Source: Marinoscillum pacificum
GTDB lineage: Bacteria > Bacteroidota > Bacteroidia > Cytophagales > Cyclobacteriaceae
Reading direction: 5' to 3'
DNA length: 64,000 bases
Assembly: GCF_024714495.1 (NCBI RefSeq)
Contig: NZ_JAMZMJ010000003.1
Location: 124,001 to 188,000, forward strand
The notes beneath the pieces are model-generated. The model made no database searches. It was not told the DNA's origin and worked only from the letters and a program-made list of their open reading frames with translations. The translations under genes were made by a program, and so were the position numbers. Below are positions 29,314-38,582 of this stretch, one piece after another. The first letter of the stretch is position 1, and every line of letters begins with the position of its first letter.

Positions 29314-31719
29314 TCAGAATTTGGCCGTAAGTGAAAGTATAAAGTTTCTACCTGCTCCTGATACTCCTGAGCTGTAGGGCCTGTATCGCTGATCTGTCAG
29401 GTTTTCCATACCAGCAGTAAGCATCAATATTTTGCTGAGCTGGAATTGACCCTTAATGTTTAGCGTATACCATGCAGGAGCATAAGTTTCTCCATCGTGA
29501 TCCTTTGCATAGATTTCATCTTTTTCTTTTTCTTCTTGTGCAAGATCCTCATGGATTCTTTCTCCTTGATATTGGGCGTAGAGCTGTAATTTCAATTGTT
29601 CATATTCATAAGTGACTCTACTTACCCCAAACCATGGTGCAGCATGGCGGGAATTACTTACTGTTCCGTCATCCAATTCTTCTTCACCATGTTGAATATT
29701 CAAATCAGAGTTGAAACTGAAACCATTGAACATCTTCAAGTTGACACCAAATTGCAATCCATATACGTCTGTCCTGGCTGCGTTTTGTATCGCCTGGACC
29801 TTACTCATTTCACCATTGTATTGAATGCTGTCTTGTCCATTAAGTGTGAAGTCTCTTCTCACCAGCGCATTGCTGAGAATCGTTTTGTAAGCTGTAACAT
29901 CTACCTTTATACGATCGGAAATCACTTTTGCAATACCTATATCCAGATTGTAAGCGTATTCTGCTTCAAGATCCGGATTTGGCACCACCACAGAACCTGG
30001 TTCACTATCGAATACTTTTCCGATATCATCTACGTTGGGAGATCTAAAGGCTGTTCCGAAGTTAATACGAAGCACTGTCGATGTATTTGGCCTGTAGACT
30101 GCTCCAAGACTACCTGTCAATGCTCCATTATTCAAGGATGCTGTCTCAAATGGAAAAGGATAGAAGCGCGTATCAAATGTAGCGTCAAGTAGGTATTGGT
30201 TATATCTCAAACCTGCCTGAAGCGTCGTTTTTTGTGTGATTTGATGCTCATCGTTTACATACAGTGCCATGGATTGCCAAGTGGCTGCAGGATACCTCGA
30301 TGGGCCAGTTTCTTCTGTTCCTGCCGAAATGTTCTCATCAATGCCAGAAGACTTTACATCGTTCAACACATATTCGATTCCATAATACAACGTATTGTGA
30401 GTGGTAATTGCTTTAACTAAATCAGTATTAAGGGAATAAGCGTTTACTTTTTCTTCACGGATACTTCGAGTGCTGCCATTTAGTGACCGATCTATTCTGC
30501 TTTCTTCAAATTGCTGCAGCGCTAATCGAATTGTCATTTGGTCGTACAATGCATTACTTGTGTAATTGGAAATCGATAGATTATTCATCATCCATTTTTG
30601 TGGACCATAATTCCATTCTGCGTAGCGTGCCGTCCCGTTTCGAACTCTATTGTGTCGATCGTAACGGCCATATGATGATGTTTCAGAATAATGAAATCCG
30701 TATTCCAGGTTCCAATTGGCATTAGGCTGGAAACGTATCTTTTGCATTAGGTTCTGTTGCATGTATGCCGTCGGAATTTGCAGAAGTGGATCATCTTGAG
30801 TGATTACACGATCTATACTATCAATTCGCTGAACATAATACGGTTTGAGATACTCTTCAGGTCCATTGCTTCCTTGACGAAGATGGTCATAGTCCCATGA
30901 ACTAAATGACGTTGCAAATCCCCACTTTTTCCATCCGAAGTTGATATCGAAATGTCCCGTTTTTTCATCATTTGCTGAAGAATATCGAGTAACAGCTTTT
31001 CCATTAATGATTGGCTCATCATCCAATGAAAGCTGGGGGGTAAGTGTTTGGAAACTCATCACTCCTCCTATAGCATCGCTTCCGTAGATGACTGATCCCG
31101 GACCGAAAAGTACTTCTGCATTCTCTACTGTAAATGGATCCATGTTGATCACGTTCTGAAGGTTCCCGCCGCGGAATATTGCAGTATTCATTCGTACACC
31201 ATCTACAGTATACAAAAGTCGGTTGGTAGCAAATCCTCGAATCATTGGACTTCCTCCACCTTGCTGACTTTTTTGAATGAAGACCTTTCCGCTGATGCCC
31301 AGCAAGTCAGCAGCTGTTTGAGGATTTTGGAAAGCAATATCCTTTGGAGAAACATCTGTCAGTTTGGAAGGTACTTTGCCTGAACTTTGTGTCCATCTAC
31401 TGGCTGCAATGACAATCTCTTCCAGGTTGATGTTGGTCTGTTTTAGTTGGATTTTGAAATCATTTTGAACCAATGCTTGAAAACTCAAGGATTGTGATTC
31501 ATACCCGTAGGCATAAATCTGTATGGTTTGTGCATTAGCAAATCCTGAGATGTCAGCTTGCCCTTTAATATTGGTAGTAGCGTATGCCTTTGGTGCGTCA
31601 CTCATCAAGATGACCATTTCCACGGGCTTAAAAGTAGTTTCATCAGTGATGATTACTGTTTGTGAAAATGCAGCAGTAAGTGCTCCCAAAAGCATCCACA
31701 TGGAAATAATGTGCTTCAT
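29314..31719 (-). CDS. TonB-dependent receptor, haemoglobin/haem-receptor-like
   Basis: An 801-residue outer-membrane receptor. Signal peptide 1-19 (AAFSQ), then a reduced carboxypeptidase-like domain at about 20-95. The plug has GSPMIRGFATNRLLYTVDGV and LFGPGSVIYGSDAIGGVMSF, the pattern of the haemoglobin/transferrin-type receptor family. The barrel contains FGTAFRSPNVDDI and VPNPDLEAEYAYNLDIG, equivalent to the FRAP-NPNL blocks of haem receptors. It ends in Phe after SLTAKF. The haem-binding His is not verified, so the substrate is uncertain. An unknown membrane-anchored gene lies upstream on the same strand. Confidence 0.9.
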   Translation of the reverse strand: MKHIISMWMLLGALTAAFSQTVIITDETTFKPVEMVILMSDAPKAYATTNIKGQADISGFANAQTIQIYAYGYESQSLSFQALVQNDFKIQLKQTNINLEEIVIAASRWTQSSGKVPSKLTDVSPKDIAFQNPQTAADLLGISGKVFIQKSQQGGGSPMIRGFATNRLLYTVDGVRMNTAIFRGGNLQNVINMDPFTVENAEVLFGPGSVIYGSDAIGGVMSFQTLTPQLSLDDEPIINGKAVTRYSSANDEKTGHFDINFGWKKWGFATSFSSWDYDHLRQGSNGPEEYLKPYYVQRIDSIDRVITQDDPLLQIPTAYMQQNLMQKIRFQPNANWNLEYGFHYSETSSYGRYDRHNRVRNGTARYAEWNYGPQKWMMNNLSISNYTSNALYDQMTIRLALQQFEESRIDRSLNGSTRSIREEKVNAYSLNTDLVKAITTHNTLYYGIEYVLNDVKSSGIDENISAGTEETGPSRYPAATWQSMALYVNDEHQITQKTTLQAGLRYNQYLLDATFDTRFYPFPFETASLNNGALTGSLGAVYRPNTSTVLRINFGTAFRSPNVDDIGKVFDSEPGSVVVPNPDLEAEYAYNLDIGIAKVISDRIKVDVTAYKTILSNALVRRDFTLNGQDSIQYNGEMSKVQAIQNAARTDVYGLQFGVNLKMFNGFSFNSDLNIQHGEEELDDGTVSNSRHAAPWFGVSRVTYEYEQLKLQLYAQYQGERIHEDLAQEEKEKDEIYAKDHDGETYAPAWYTLNIKGQFQLSKILMLTAGMENLTDQRYRPYSSGVSGAGRNFILSLTAKF

Positions 31720-31778
31720 ATGAATGTTTAGCAGTTGTTCTAAATAGGTAAGTCAGATAATCAATAGCGATATGGTTA

Positions 31779-32309
31779 CTACGATTGGGGAGGAGGACTA
31801 TCTATTGAAGAACTAATTACTGGAAGGTTTTCTGATGATTCAGTGTGTAGATTATCAATTACCTCAACTGATGGAGTGAGATCATAGCTTATTTCGTAGG
31901 ATGAGAAAAGCGTTTTTAAAAGGGTTAAGCTAAAGGTATTGTTAGAGTCTTCATCTGATGATTGATCCAAAGACTTATGAAATAGAATTGTTAATTCTTT
32001 GTTGAGTTCTGATTCTTTGTGATCTTCCCAGCACCAGTAATAGGTGCTATCTCCTTTGGATTCAACGTAAACCACATCATACATTTCATCCTCGTACTCA
32101 AATTCTTTAGAGTGTTCCCAATCTAGTAAGTGGGCGGTTTCAGGAGTACTGATAATCAAAGAAAGTCTTTCTTTAGGTATGCCGGCCATCATTCGATGCT
32201 TTACCTCTTTTCTGAGATTTACGCGCTTTACTCCAATCACCATCACAGATAGTAGCATCGGGCATAGCATTGCAACAATCAATAATATGGATGAGAGCTT
32301 TCGATTCAC
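31779..32309 (-). CDS. Unknown protein upstream of the haem-receptor-like gene
   Basis: A 176-residue protein, GTG start. A single N-terminal hydrophobic segment (about 6-25) is followed by a basic helix (KRVNLRKEVKHRMMAGIPKE). The middle is acidic and aromatic (DWEHSKEFEYEDEMYDVVYV, then STYYWCWEDHKESELN). A Ser/Pro-rich tail ends SPPPQS. No family is recognised, but its short gap to the receptor and the same strand suggest co-expression, and such partners are seen with Bacteroidota TonB-dependent receptors. Confidence 0.7.
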   Translation of the reverse strand: MNRKLSSILLIVAMLCPMLLSVMVIGVKRVNLRKEVKHRMMAGIPKERLSLIISTPETAHLLDWEHSKEFEYEDEMYDVVYVESKGDSTYYWCWEDHKESELNKELTILFHKSLDQSSDEDSNNTFSLTLLKTLFSSYEISYDLTPSVEVIDNLHTESSENLPVISSSIDSPPPQS

Positions 32310-32468
32310 AGCATGACAATTATCGGTAAAAGTGAAGACTTATAAACTGATAGCTTATTCGAATTGACTGTTTTTCATGTGAGTGGTCAATACTAGGGGA
32401 AAATACGTAGTACCGATTACGAAAAATCTGAGAGAGTATAGCGTTTCGATATTAAGGTTCTTTGTAGT

Positions 32469-33047
32469 ATGAAGAAAGTAGTATTAATTGTTGGATGGTT
32501 AATGATGTGTCAAGCTTCTTTCTCACAGGAAGTAGTCAGCATTGAAGAAGATTTTGAAGTGTTGACACAGCAATGGCATCAGGTGTCTGACCGTCTGGTC
32601 ACTTATGACGGGTTAGGGCAGTTTTGTGGAAGTCCTGATTTTAGACAAGAGTCTATTCAAATTCTAAGCACCATACATCATATCGACTCCTTGATAATGG
32701 ACTTAATGATGGATCCAACTTCTGGGTTGGAGGTGAGCAAACAAGAGTATAAGAAGACACTCGATGATATACGCAAGTTTGAATCAGAATATGGTATTCG
32801 TTCATTCATAGAGTTTCTAAGAGAGAGTTGTCTAACTCGAAATGAATTGGAAGCTAACATTGATGATCTCAAAAATGAGAATGGTATTTACTCGTATGAC
32901 GGTCAGGTGCTAATGTTGGAAACCAGGCTCGAAAAATATTTGAAGCATCTTGGAAAAAAAGTGGATGCGATTGATGAGCATGTTCATCACATTCACCCGG
33001 ATCAGTTGAAAGCTATTAAGCTGCTGGCAGCGAATGAAGCGGATTAA
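32469..33047 (+). CDS. Exported protein of unknown function
   Basis: A 192-residue protein with signal peptide (residues 1-19, ASFSQ). The mature part is largely helical and acidic with heptad-like runs (KQEYKKTLDDIRKFESEYGI, MLETRLEKYLKHLGKK). Two Cys residues occur in QFCGSPDF and RESCLTRNE. No family is recognised. The next gene starts 14 bases before this one ends, in another frame, so the two are translated together. Confidence 0.7.
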   Translation: MKKVVLIVGWLMMCQASFSQEVVSIEEDFEVLTQQWHQVSDRLVTYDGLGQFCGSPDFRQESIQILSTIHHIDSLIMDLMMDPTSGLEVSKQEYKKTLDDIRKFESEYGIRSFIEFLRESCLTRNELEANIDDLKNENGIYSYDGQVLMLETRLEKYLKHLGKKVDAIDEHVHHIHPDQLKAIKLLAANEAD

Positions 33048-33675
33048 ATACGTACTGTTTGTTTCAACCATGGCGGCCATTTTATATGGTGTGGAACTTA
33101 TGCGAAAGCATTCAGAGCCATTAGCTTTGAATGGCCTGGCCATGGAACCTGTTATCCATCTGGTTAACTCAAGTGACTACTATAGGGCTGGCGAGCCTGA
33201 TCGTGCTATTGAGGAATTGGAGCATGCAATTCGAAAAACGATGATATTAAGAGAAGAGGTGAGGTATAAAAACTCTCTGAATCTAATTGATAGGGGATTA
33301 CCTATTATGGTCAATCTGATGAACGAAAGACACGCTATGTCTGAGGAAAAATTGAACCAGTCCTGTGCTAATATGTTCATAGCACTTGCGTACATGCAAG
33401 TCTACAGTGCAAAGATCTCTTTACAGGATAGGAACACTGAAGACATGAAAGAAAGCCTATACAAGGCCATGTATATTTTGAAGGAGGTTCTGACTGTTAC
33501 AAATGGAGATAGTTATACATCGGGAATAGCTATTTATTCAAACCTATCTGAATTGAAAAAAAGAGAAATTCAAAACACAAAAGAGTTTATCACAGAGCTT
33601 GACTCTATACTTGAAGAGTTACAGTTGGTAGAAATCACATTGATTGATGATTACAGGTTAAGTAGTAATTTTTAG
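33034..33675 (+). CDS. Membrane-anchored helical protein of unknown function
   Basis: A 213-residue protein with one N-terminal membrane segment (about 5-22) that may be an uncleaved anchor. The rest is helical and TPR-like (SSDYYRAGEPDRAIEELEHA, then NMFIALAYMQVYSAKI). No family is recognised. It overlaps the preceding gene by 14 bases, and a strong terminator follows, so the two form a closed two-gene unit of unknown function. Confidence 0.7.
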   Translation: MKRIKYVLFVSTMAAILYGVELMRKHSEPLALNGLAMEPVIHLVNSSDYYRAGEPDRAIEELEHAIRKTMILREEVRYKNSLNLIDRGLPIMVNLMNERHAMSEEKLNQSCANMFIALAYMQVYSAKISLQDRNTEDMKESLYKAMYILKEVLTVTNGDSYTSGIAIYSNLSELKKREIQNTKEFITELDSILEELQLVEITLIDDYRLSSNF

Positions 33676-33696
33676 TTTAGTTGGTTAGTACAGGTC

Positions 33697-33728
33697 AAAC
33701 GGTCAATGCAGAACATTGACCGTTTTTT
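33697..33728 (+). terminator. Terminator after the two-gene unknown unit
   Basis: A 12-bp stem (33697-33708 with 33714-33725), five-base loop and T-run to 33728. Confidence 0.9.
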
Positions 33729-33750
33729 ATTAACTAGCTTCTTTTCTTCA

Positions 33751-35493
33751 CTACCTTGTTTTGAAGATAATTGCCTGATAAGGTTCAAGAGTGAGATTCT
33801 TGTCAGAAATATTCAATACCTCGTAGTTATTGATAGAAACGGTATTGAGGTCAAATCCTTCCAGTTGTATGCTTGACTGTTTTTTAGAGAAATTAAGAAC
33901 GACTAAATACTCCTCACCTTCATAACTTCTCGTGTAGGCATAGATGGTTTCATGATTTGGTTGGATTATTTGATAAGCACCATAAATAAGAGAGGGAGTG
34001 TTAAGTCTTAGTTTAACCATTTCTTTAAAATGGTTGAGGCAACTGTTGCTTGCAGAAGATTGATTGGCTACGTTGATTTCTCTATAGTTGCTATTTACAG
34101 GGAGCCATGGTGTTCCAGAGGTAAATCCTGCATTTTCACTAGCATCCCATTGCATAGGTGTTCGTCCATTGTCTCTAGATAAGAACTTCAGCTCAGCCAT
34201 ATATTGTTCAATATCTCCACCCTCTGTAACTACTTTCTTGTAGCCATTGATAGCTGCAATATCCTGATATTGTTCTATGCTGTCGAAACTGATATTGGTC
34301 ATTCCTATTTCATCACCATAATAACAATACGGAGTGCCACGCATGCTCAATATGAACGTGTTTAGCAATTTGATGGAAGGTGCTCTGAATTGAGGAGAGG
34401 GATTTCCAAAACGATCTACCATACGCGCTTTGTCATGATTAGCCAGAAATACAGATAGCCAGCCCTTTTCAGTAAAAGCACTATCCCATCTGGAGTGGAT
34501 TTCTTTAAAGGTATCAAGCGTATAGCCTGATAAGTCTCTGACCATATCAACCGCTTCAAAATGGTAAGCCATTTGCAGTTCATCACGATCTTTATCTACT
34601 AGTGCATGTGCATCTTCAAAAGAGCTTCCAGCGCCTTCAGAGACTGCAAAGACATTGTATTTGCTCAATACTTCATCATGCATTTCTTTGATGTATGGAT
34701 GAATGTTTGGTCCCATGCCATAGTATTTGATTACATTCTTCTCATAACCCTCCGGGAGTGGAGGGAAGGTGGTGTCTTTGGAGATGAATTGAAATGCATC
34801 CAAACGGAAACCGTCTACACCTTTGTTTGCCCAAAATTTCATGATATCATACACTTCCTGACGAACTTTTGGATTCTCCCAGTTTAGATCAGGTTGCTTT
34901 TGAGCGAAATAGTGGAGGTAATAAGCATCGGTTAAAGAGTCATATTTCCATGCTTCTCCTTTAGGATCGAAGAAGCTCCATCGATAGTTAGGTTTACCTT
35001 TTTCTGCCGGCCACCAATGGTAATAGTCTCGGTAAGGATTATCTCTTGAGCTTCTGGACTGCTGAAACCACTCATGCTCATCGCTGCTGTGGTTTACAAC
35101 TAAGTCCATGACAAACTTGATGTCTCTTTCGTGTAATCCTTTCAATAGATCATCAAAGTCTTTCATGTTGCCAAATTCTGGCTGAATAGCTCGGTAATCA
35201 CTGATGTCGTATCCATTGTCAGCATTTGGAGAAGCATAGAATGGGTTGATCCAGACCATGGTGATTCCTAAGCTTTTGATATAGTCGAGTTGGTTGATGA
35301 TTCCTCGTAGATCTCCTACACCATCACCGTCTGAATCTTTGAAACTTCGTGGATAGATCTGATAAATAACAGCTTCTTTCCAGCTATGTGGTTCATTGCC
35401 TGGAAGATTAGGTGATGTTTCTGCAGGTTGATTTGGAGAGCTGCAGCTAAGAATAAATGCCGCAAGTAGAGGTGTGAGGTGTTTTATTGTCAT
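33751..35493 (-). CDS. GH13 alpha-glucosidase/amylase lipoprotein
   Basis: A 580-residue glycoside hydrolase family 13 enzyme anchored by a lipobox at Cys17 (ILSC). Region I is DLVVNHS (130-136). Region II is GFRLDAF with nucleophile D232. Region III is AVSEGAG with acid/base E286. Region IV is ANHDKAR with D354. The pattern VIYQIYPRSFKDSDGDGVGD near 42-61 is that of alpha-glucosidase, oligo-1,6-glucosidase or trehalose-type members. The exact substrate cannot be set. The gene stands alone with no SusCD neighbours. It probably degrades oligosaccharides in the periplasm or at the surface. Confidence 0.93.
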   Translation of the reverse strand: MTIKHLTPLLAAFILSCSSPNQPAETSPNLPGNEPHSWKEAVIYQIYPRSFKDSDGDGVGDLRGIINQLDYIKSLGITMVWINPFYASPNADNGYDISDYRAIQPEFGNMKDFDDLLKGLHERDIKFVMDLVVNHSSDEHEWFQQSRSSRDNPYRDYYHWWPAEKGKPNYRWSFFDPKGEAWKYDSLTDAYYLHYFAQKQPDLNWENPKVRQEVYDIMKFWANKGVDGFRLDAFQFISKDTTFPPLPEGYEKNVIKYYGMGPNIHPYIKEMHDEVLSKYNVFAVSEGAGSSFEDAHALVDKDRDELQMAYHFEAVDMVRDLSGYTLDTFKEIHSRWDSAFTEKGWLSVFLANHDKARMVDRFGNPSPQFRAPSIKLLNTFILSMRGTPYCYYGDEIGMTNISFDSIEQYQDIAAINGYKKVVTEGGDIEQYMAELKFLSRDNGRTPMQWDASENAGFTSGTPWLPVNSNYREINVANQSSASNSCLNHFKEMVKLRLNTPSLIYGAYQIIQPNHETIYAYTRSYEGEEYLVVLNFSKKQSSIQLEGFDLNTVSINNYEVLNISDKNLTLEPYQAIIFKTR

Positions 35494-35580
35494 TACTACT
35501 CATTTTAGGATGTATCTAAAAGGTAGCACAAAAACCAATAAATTACATTGGTTACTCGATGTGGAGGAGATTAAACAAAA

Positions 35581-35605
35581 AAAAACTACCGGAGAGGTAG
35601 TTTTT
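35581..35605 (-). terminator. Terminator of the hidden small gene
   Basis: A 10-bp stem (35581-35590 with 35596-35605) with a five-base loop, followed on the minus strand by a continuous T-run into 35573. It lies 8 bases past the stop of the 41-residue frame. Confidence 0.85.
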
Positions 35606-35613
35606 AAAGTCTT

Positions 35614-35739
35614 TTATTGCTCAAAATATTTAAATCTATTTTGACGCTTCATAACAAATTTCCACACACTGTTGATAAGATCTTCGAAAGCGTAGTGCAA
35701 TATGTTTTTGAGATTGTTAACATGATCAGGCTTTCTCAT
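35614..35739 (-). CDS. Small 41-residue protein gene with own promoter and terminator
   Basis: An open frame from ATG 35739 to TAA encodes a 41-residue basic, aromatic peptide that begins MRKPDHVNNLKNILHYAFED and ends KYFEQ. The central segment could form one amphipathic helix (NILHYAFEDLINSVWKFVMK). A promoter-like TTG-N20-TAGATTAG lies at 35774-35804 and a strong terminator directly follows, so the transcript is closed and dedicated. No family is recognised. An alternative is that the transcript is a regulatory RNA and the frame is incidental. An 85-codon frame on the other strand overlaps it but has no such signals. Confidence 0.55.
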   Translation of the reverse strand: MRKPDHVNNLKNILHYAFEDLINSVWKFVMKRQNRFKYFEQ

Positions 35740-35773
35740 TACTTTAAGCTGTTTTCTGGTTCAAATACATCAA

Positions 35774-35804
35774 CTAATCTAATGGTATACTTTATAAACG
35801 TCAA
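35774..35804 (-). promoter_or_regulatory. Bacteroidota-type promoter for the small gene
   Basis: On the minus strand, TTG (35804-35802), 20 bases, then TAGATTAG (35781-35774), one mismatch from the Bacteroidota -7 consensus TAnnTTTG with -33 TTG. The small-gene ATG lies 34 bases downstream. Confidence 0.5.
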
Positions 35805-35908
35805 TAATTTTTCGGTGAACAGGAAATATTTTGAGATGAACGAGGAATATAGCTTGATTTGTCAAAAACGGTAAGTCTTATTATTTTCAAATCCCATAAT
35901 GACAGGCA

Positions 35909-36271
35909 ATGGAAGAGAATAAGCAATGTATAGAGTGTGGTCGTGATTTTTTTGGCCGATCGGATAAGAAGTTTTGCTCTGATGGATGCCGAAGTGCTTA
36001 CAATAATAAGATTACTGGTGGTTCTGATAAGCTGGTACGTAAGGTAAATCGGATACTAAAGAAGAACCGTTCGATCCTTCAAAAGCTAAATCCAGATGGT
36101 AAAACGACAACTCACAGAGATCAGCTTTTGAAGGCGGGATTTGATTTTGACTATCATACCAATACCTACACCACCAAAGAAGGTAGACAGTATGCGTTTT
36201 GTTATGAATACGGTTACCTGCCATTAGAAAAGGATTTTGTGCTACTGGTCAAGCGAGAAGAATCCAATTAA
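35909..36271 (+). CDS. Small zinc-ribbon protein
   Basis: A 120-residue cytoplasmic protein. The N-terminus CIECGRDFFGRSDKKFCSDG then CRSAYNN gives Cys-x2-Cys...Cys-x3-Cys, a treble-clef or FYVE/MYND-like zinc knuckle. The middle is a basic helix (LVRKVNRILKKNRSILQKLN). The C-terminal half is beta-rich (HTNTYTTKEGRQYAFCYEYG). Such proteins are common in Bacteroidota; function is unknown, and nucleic-acid binding is plausible from the basic helix. Its stop overlaps the convergent permease stop by four bases. Confidence 0.8.
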   Translation: MEENKQCIECGRDFFGRSDKKFCSDGCRSAYNNKITGGSDKLVRKVNRILKKNRSILQKLNPDGKTTTHRDQLLKAGFDFDYHTNTYTTKEGRQYAFCYEYGYLPLEKDFVLLVKREESN

Positions 36272-38580
36272 TCATCTTTCAAGAGCATTACTGGATTAAC
36301 CTGACCTGCTTTGATAATCTGGTAAAACACAATCACCATAGCTGTGATAATAATCACAACTGTTGGAAGTAGTAAATACCACCAATGGAAGTTTACCTGA
36401 AACGCATAAAGTCCTAAGATTTGGTCTTTAAGAATATATGCCAGTGGAGCGCAGATCAGCCCAGATAAGGTCATCAATACCATTACTTCACTTCCAAACA
36501 AAGCGCACAAATTGGAAAGTCTGGCACCAAGAACTTTACGAATTCCAATTTCATATTCTCGTTTCTTAAGCATATAAGAAACCACACCTACAATGCCTAG
36601 AATTGAGATGAAGAAACTGATTAGTGCGAAATAGAAAATTAGTGAAATGGCTTCCTTTTCTTGCTGATAGTTCTCTAGCAGCACTTGATCCATGAAGTCG
36701 ATGGAATAGGCCTTAGCATCTAAGTTTTTGCTCAGGAGATTTTGTAGATCACTCATTTTTTCAAGTGGTAGCTTGACAAATACTCTTGTTAGTCTGGCGT
36801 TTTTTTGATGTGGCATTAGCACCAATGGCTCTACCGAATTGTGAAGCGATTGGTAATTGTAATCAGCGATAATGCCACTTACATGACTTTTCATCCAGGT
36901 TAGTTGAATGTTTCTGTTGATAGGTTCGTCAAGTAGCTTACTTAGAGCCTGGTTAATCAAAACTGGTTGCGGTTGCCCACTTTCCAGAATGTTGGTAGTA
37001 GGCATCGTTCCTGAAAGCAAATTGATTTCAAATACGTTCAGGAAGTTTGGATCATAGTCTATGACATTAACCGGAAAATCAAGTTGCGATTCCGGGATAC
37101 TCGCAGTAGTGAATGTGACATCAGCGCCAGGCATGGTATTCCACGTGCCAAGACTTATATTTTCTTCATCAATGATCGAGCTAATCTCGTTTTTCAGGAT
37201 TTTGGCATCCACATCTCGGTTGAGTAAGGAAATAACAGCAACATTTTTCGCATTGAAACCAAGGTCCTTGGATTGGATGTAATCCCATTGGGTAATCAAT
37301 ACGAGTAGACTTGAAATGATCAGGCCAGTAATGACAAATTGGAAGGTTACCAGACTTTTTCTAATGATTCCTCCAGGAAGCCTGTTGGAGAGTTGATTCT
37401 TCAACGCATTTACTGGTTTGATATGAAAGGAAATCCTCTCAGCATAAGTGCCAATTAAGAGGATTAGTATTAAGAAAATAGCCGCGTAACCTATCAGCAA
37501 AGGGAAATGGTTTGCAGTAACCTGAATGCCTGTTAGCTCGGTGAAGTATGGAGAGATCAGCTGAAATAAAGTCAATGCTATGCAAACAGAAATCAAGAAT
37601 AAGACGACCAATTGAAAAGCTTGATACAATTGGATTTGTACATTGCTGGCTCCAAGTACTTTACGAATTACATTCAATTTGATAGCATCCATTGCCCGGA
37701 TGATACTCAAGTTGGAAATGTTGATCAATACGATGATTACTAAAATGATAGCGGTACACAGCGCTAGATAGGTGTAGGTTTTATTGCCTTTTGGCATATC
37801 GCCCATGATGCTCTCCTGAAAGTGTAACCCTTTCAGAGGAACAGGTTCCAATAAGATGTCATCACCGTTGAATTCCTCTTTGTCATAGAGTTCGTCTGAT
37901 AATTTAGCGAGCGTTTGGGTTAGTTGATTGGACTCTATGTCTGATTTCACATAGGTGATAAAGGCAAAAGCATCGCGAGGGACTTCAGAGTAGTCTTGAA
38001 TCAATAATCCTTCTAGCGGCAGATCTACATTTTGTGGCCAGGCTTCATAGACTCCACTAATTTGATGACTTTGGTCTGCAATCATGACAGACTCACCCAC
38101 ACAATCCACCTTGCCAAAAAGCTTGATGGCCCATTCTTCATCAATGTATAGTCCTTCATTGGTTTTAGTGCCACTTAATAGGTTGAAGGTAAATACATCT
38201 AGAACTCCTCGATCACCATTTCTGAAATTGGTTAGTTCAAAAGTATTTTCATCTACAGTTAGCGATTGAAGTTCACCCATGGCGGAGATTATCCCAACTG
38301 CATCTATAAAGCTGTAGTCTGCTTGTAGTTTATGACCAACAGCAGGGGCGGTGATCGCCATGGATCGTTTATCTGCTGTTCCTACCCAGGAGCTATTGAT
38401 TCTGTAGATGCTCTCATATGCTTCATGGTACTGATCATAGGTTAATGAGTGAGCACTGTAGAGGAATACAAAAGCACAGCTGACCAATCCTAGGGATAGC
38501 CCAATGATGTTAATGAGAGAGAAGGTTTTGTCTCTTCTAAGTGACCTTATGGCCAGTTTGAAAGTGGAGTTCAAGTTCAT
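36268..38580 (-). CDS. ABC transporter permease, FtsX/MacB type (third of three)
   Basis: A 770-residue permease with two MacB-periplasmic-core/FtsX modules. An N-terminal helix (about 20-42, FSLINIIGLSLGLVSCAFVF) precedes a large periplasmic domain. Three helices at about 280-385, another near 405-425, a second periplasmic domain, then the C-terminal FtsX helices with the conserved EIGIRKVLGAR elbow near 680. It has no ATP-binding domain. The tail NPVMLLKDD is the usual family ending. It is two bases downstream of the 794-residue paralogue in one operon. MacB-like systems move lipids, peptides or lipoproteins or transmit mechanical signals. Confidence 0.92.
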   Translation of the reverse strand: MNLNSTFKLAIRSLRRDKTFSLINIIGLSLGLVSCAFVFLYSAHSLTYDQYHEAYESIYRINSSWVGTADKRSMAITAPAVGHKLQADYSFIDAVGIISAMGELQSLTVDENTFELTNFRNGDRGVLDVFTFNLLSGTKTNEGLYIDEEWAIKLFGKVDCVGESVMIADQSHQISGVYEAWPQNVDLPLEGLLIQDYSEVPRDAFAFITYVKSDIESNQLTQTLAKLSDELYDKEEFNGDDILLEPVPLKGLHFQESIMGDMPKGNKTYTYLALCTAIILVIIVLINISNLSIIRAMDAIKLNVIRKVLGASNVQIQLYQAFQLVVLFLISVCIALTLFQLISPYFTELTGIQVTANHFPLLIGYAAIFLILILLIGTYAERISFHIKPVNALKNQLSNRLPGGIIRKSLVTFQFVITGLIISSLLVLITQWDYIQSKDLGFNAKNVAVISLLNRDVDAKILKNEISSIIDEENISLGTWNTMPGADVTFTTASIPESQLDFPVNVIDYDPNFLNVFEINLLSGTMPTTNILESGQPQPVLINQALSKLLDEPINRNIQLTWMKSHVSGIIADYNYQSLHNSVEPLVLMPHQKNARLTRVFVKLPLEKMSDLQNLLSKNLDAKAYSIDFMDQVLLENYQQEKEAISLIFYFALISFFISILGIVGVVSYMLKKREYEIGIRKVLGARLSNLCALFGSEVMVLMTLSGLICAPLAYILKDQILGLYAFQVNFHWWYLLLPTVVIIITAMVIVFYQIIKAGQVNPVMLLKDD

Positions 38581-38582
38581 GG

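Noticed and set aside
35617-35874. 85-codon plus-strand frame in the gap upstream of the zinc-ribbon gene
   Set aside because: It is low-complexity and AT-rich without promoter or terminator signals. The minus strand explains the hairpin and promoter better.
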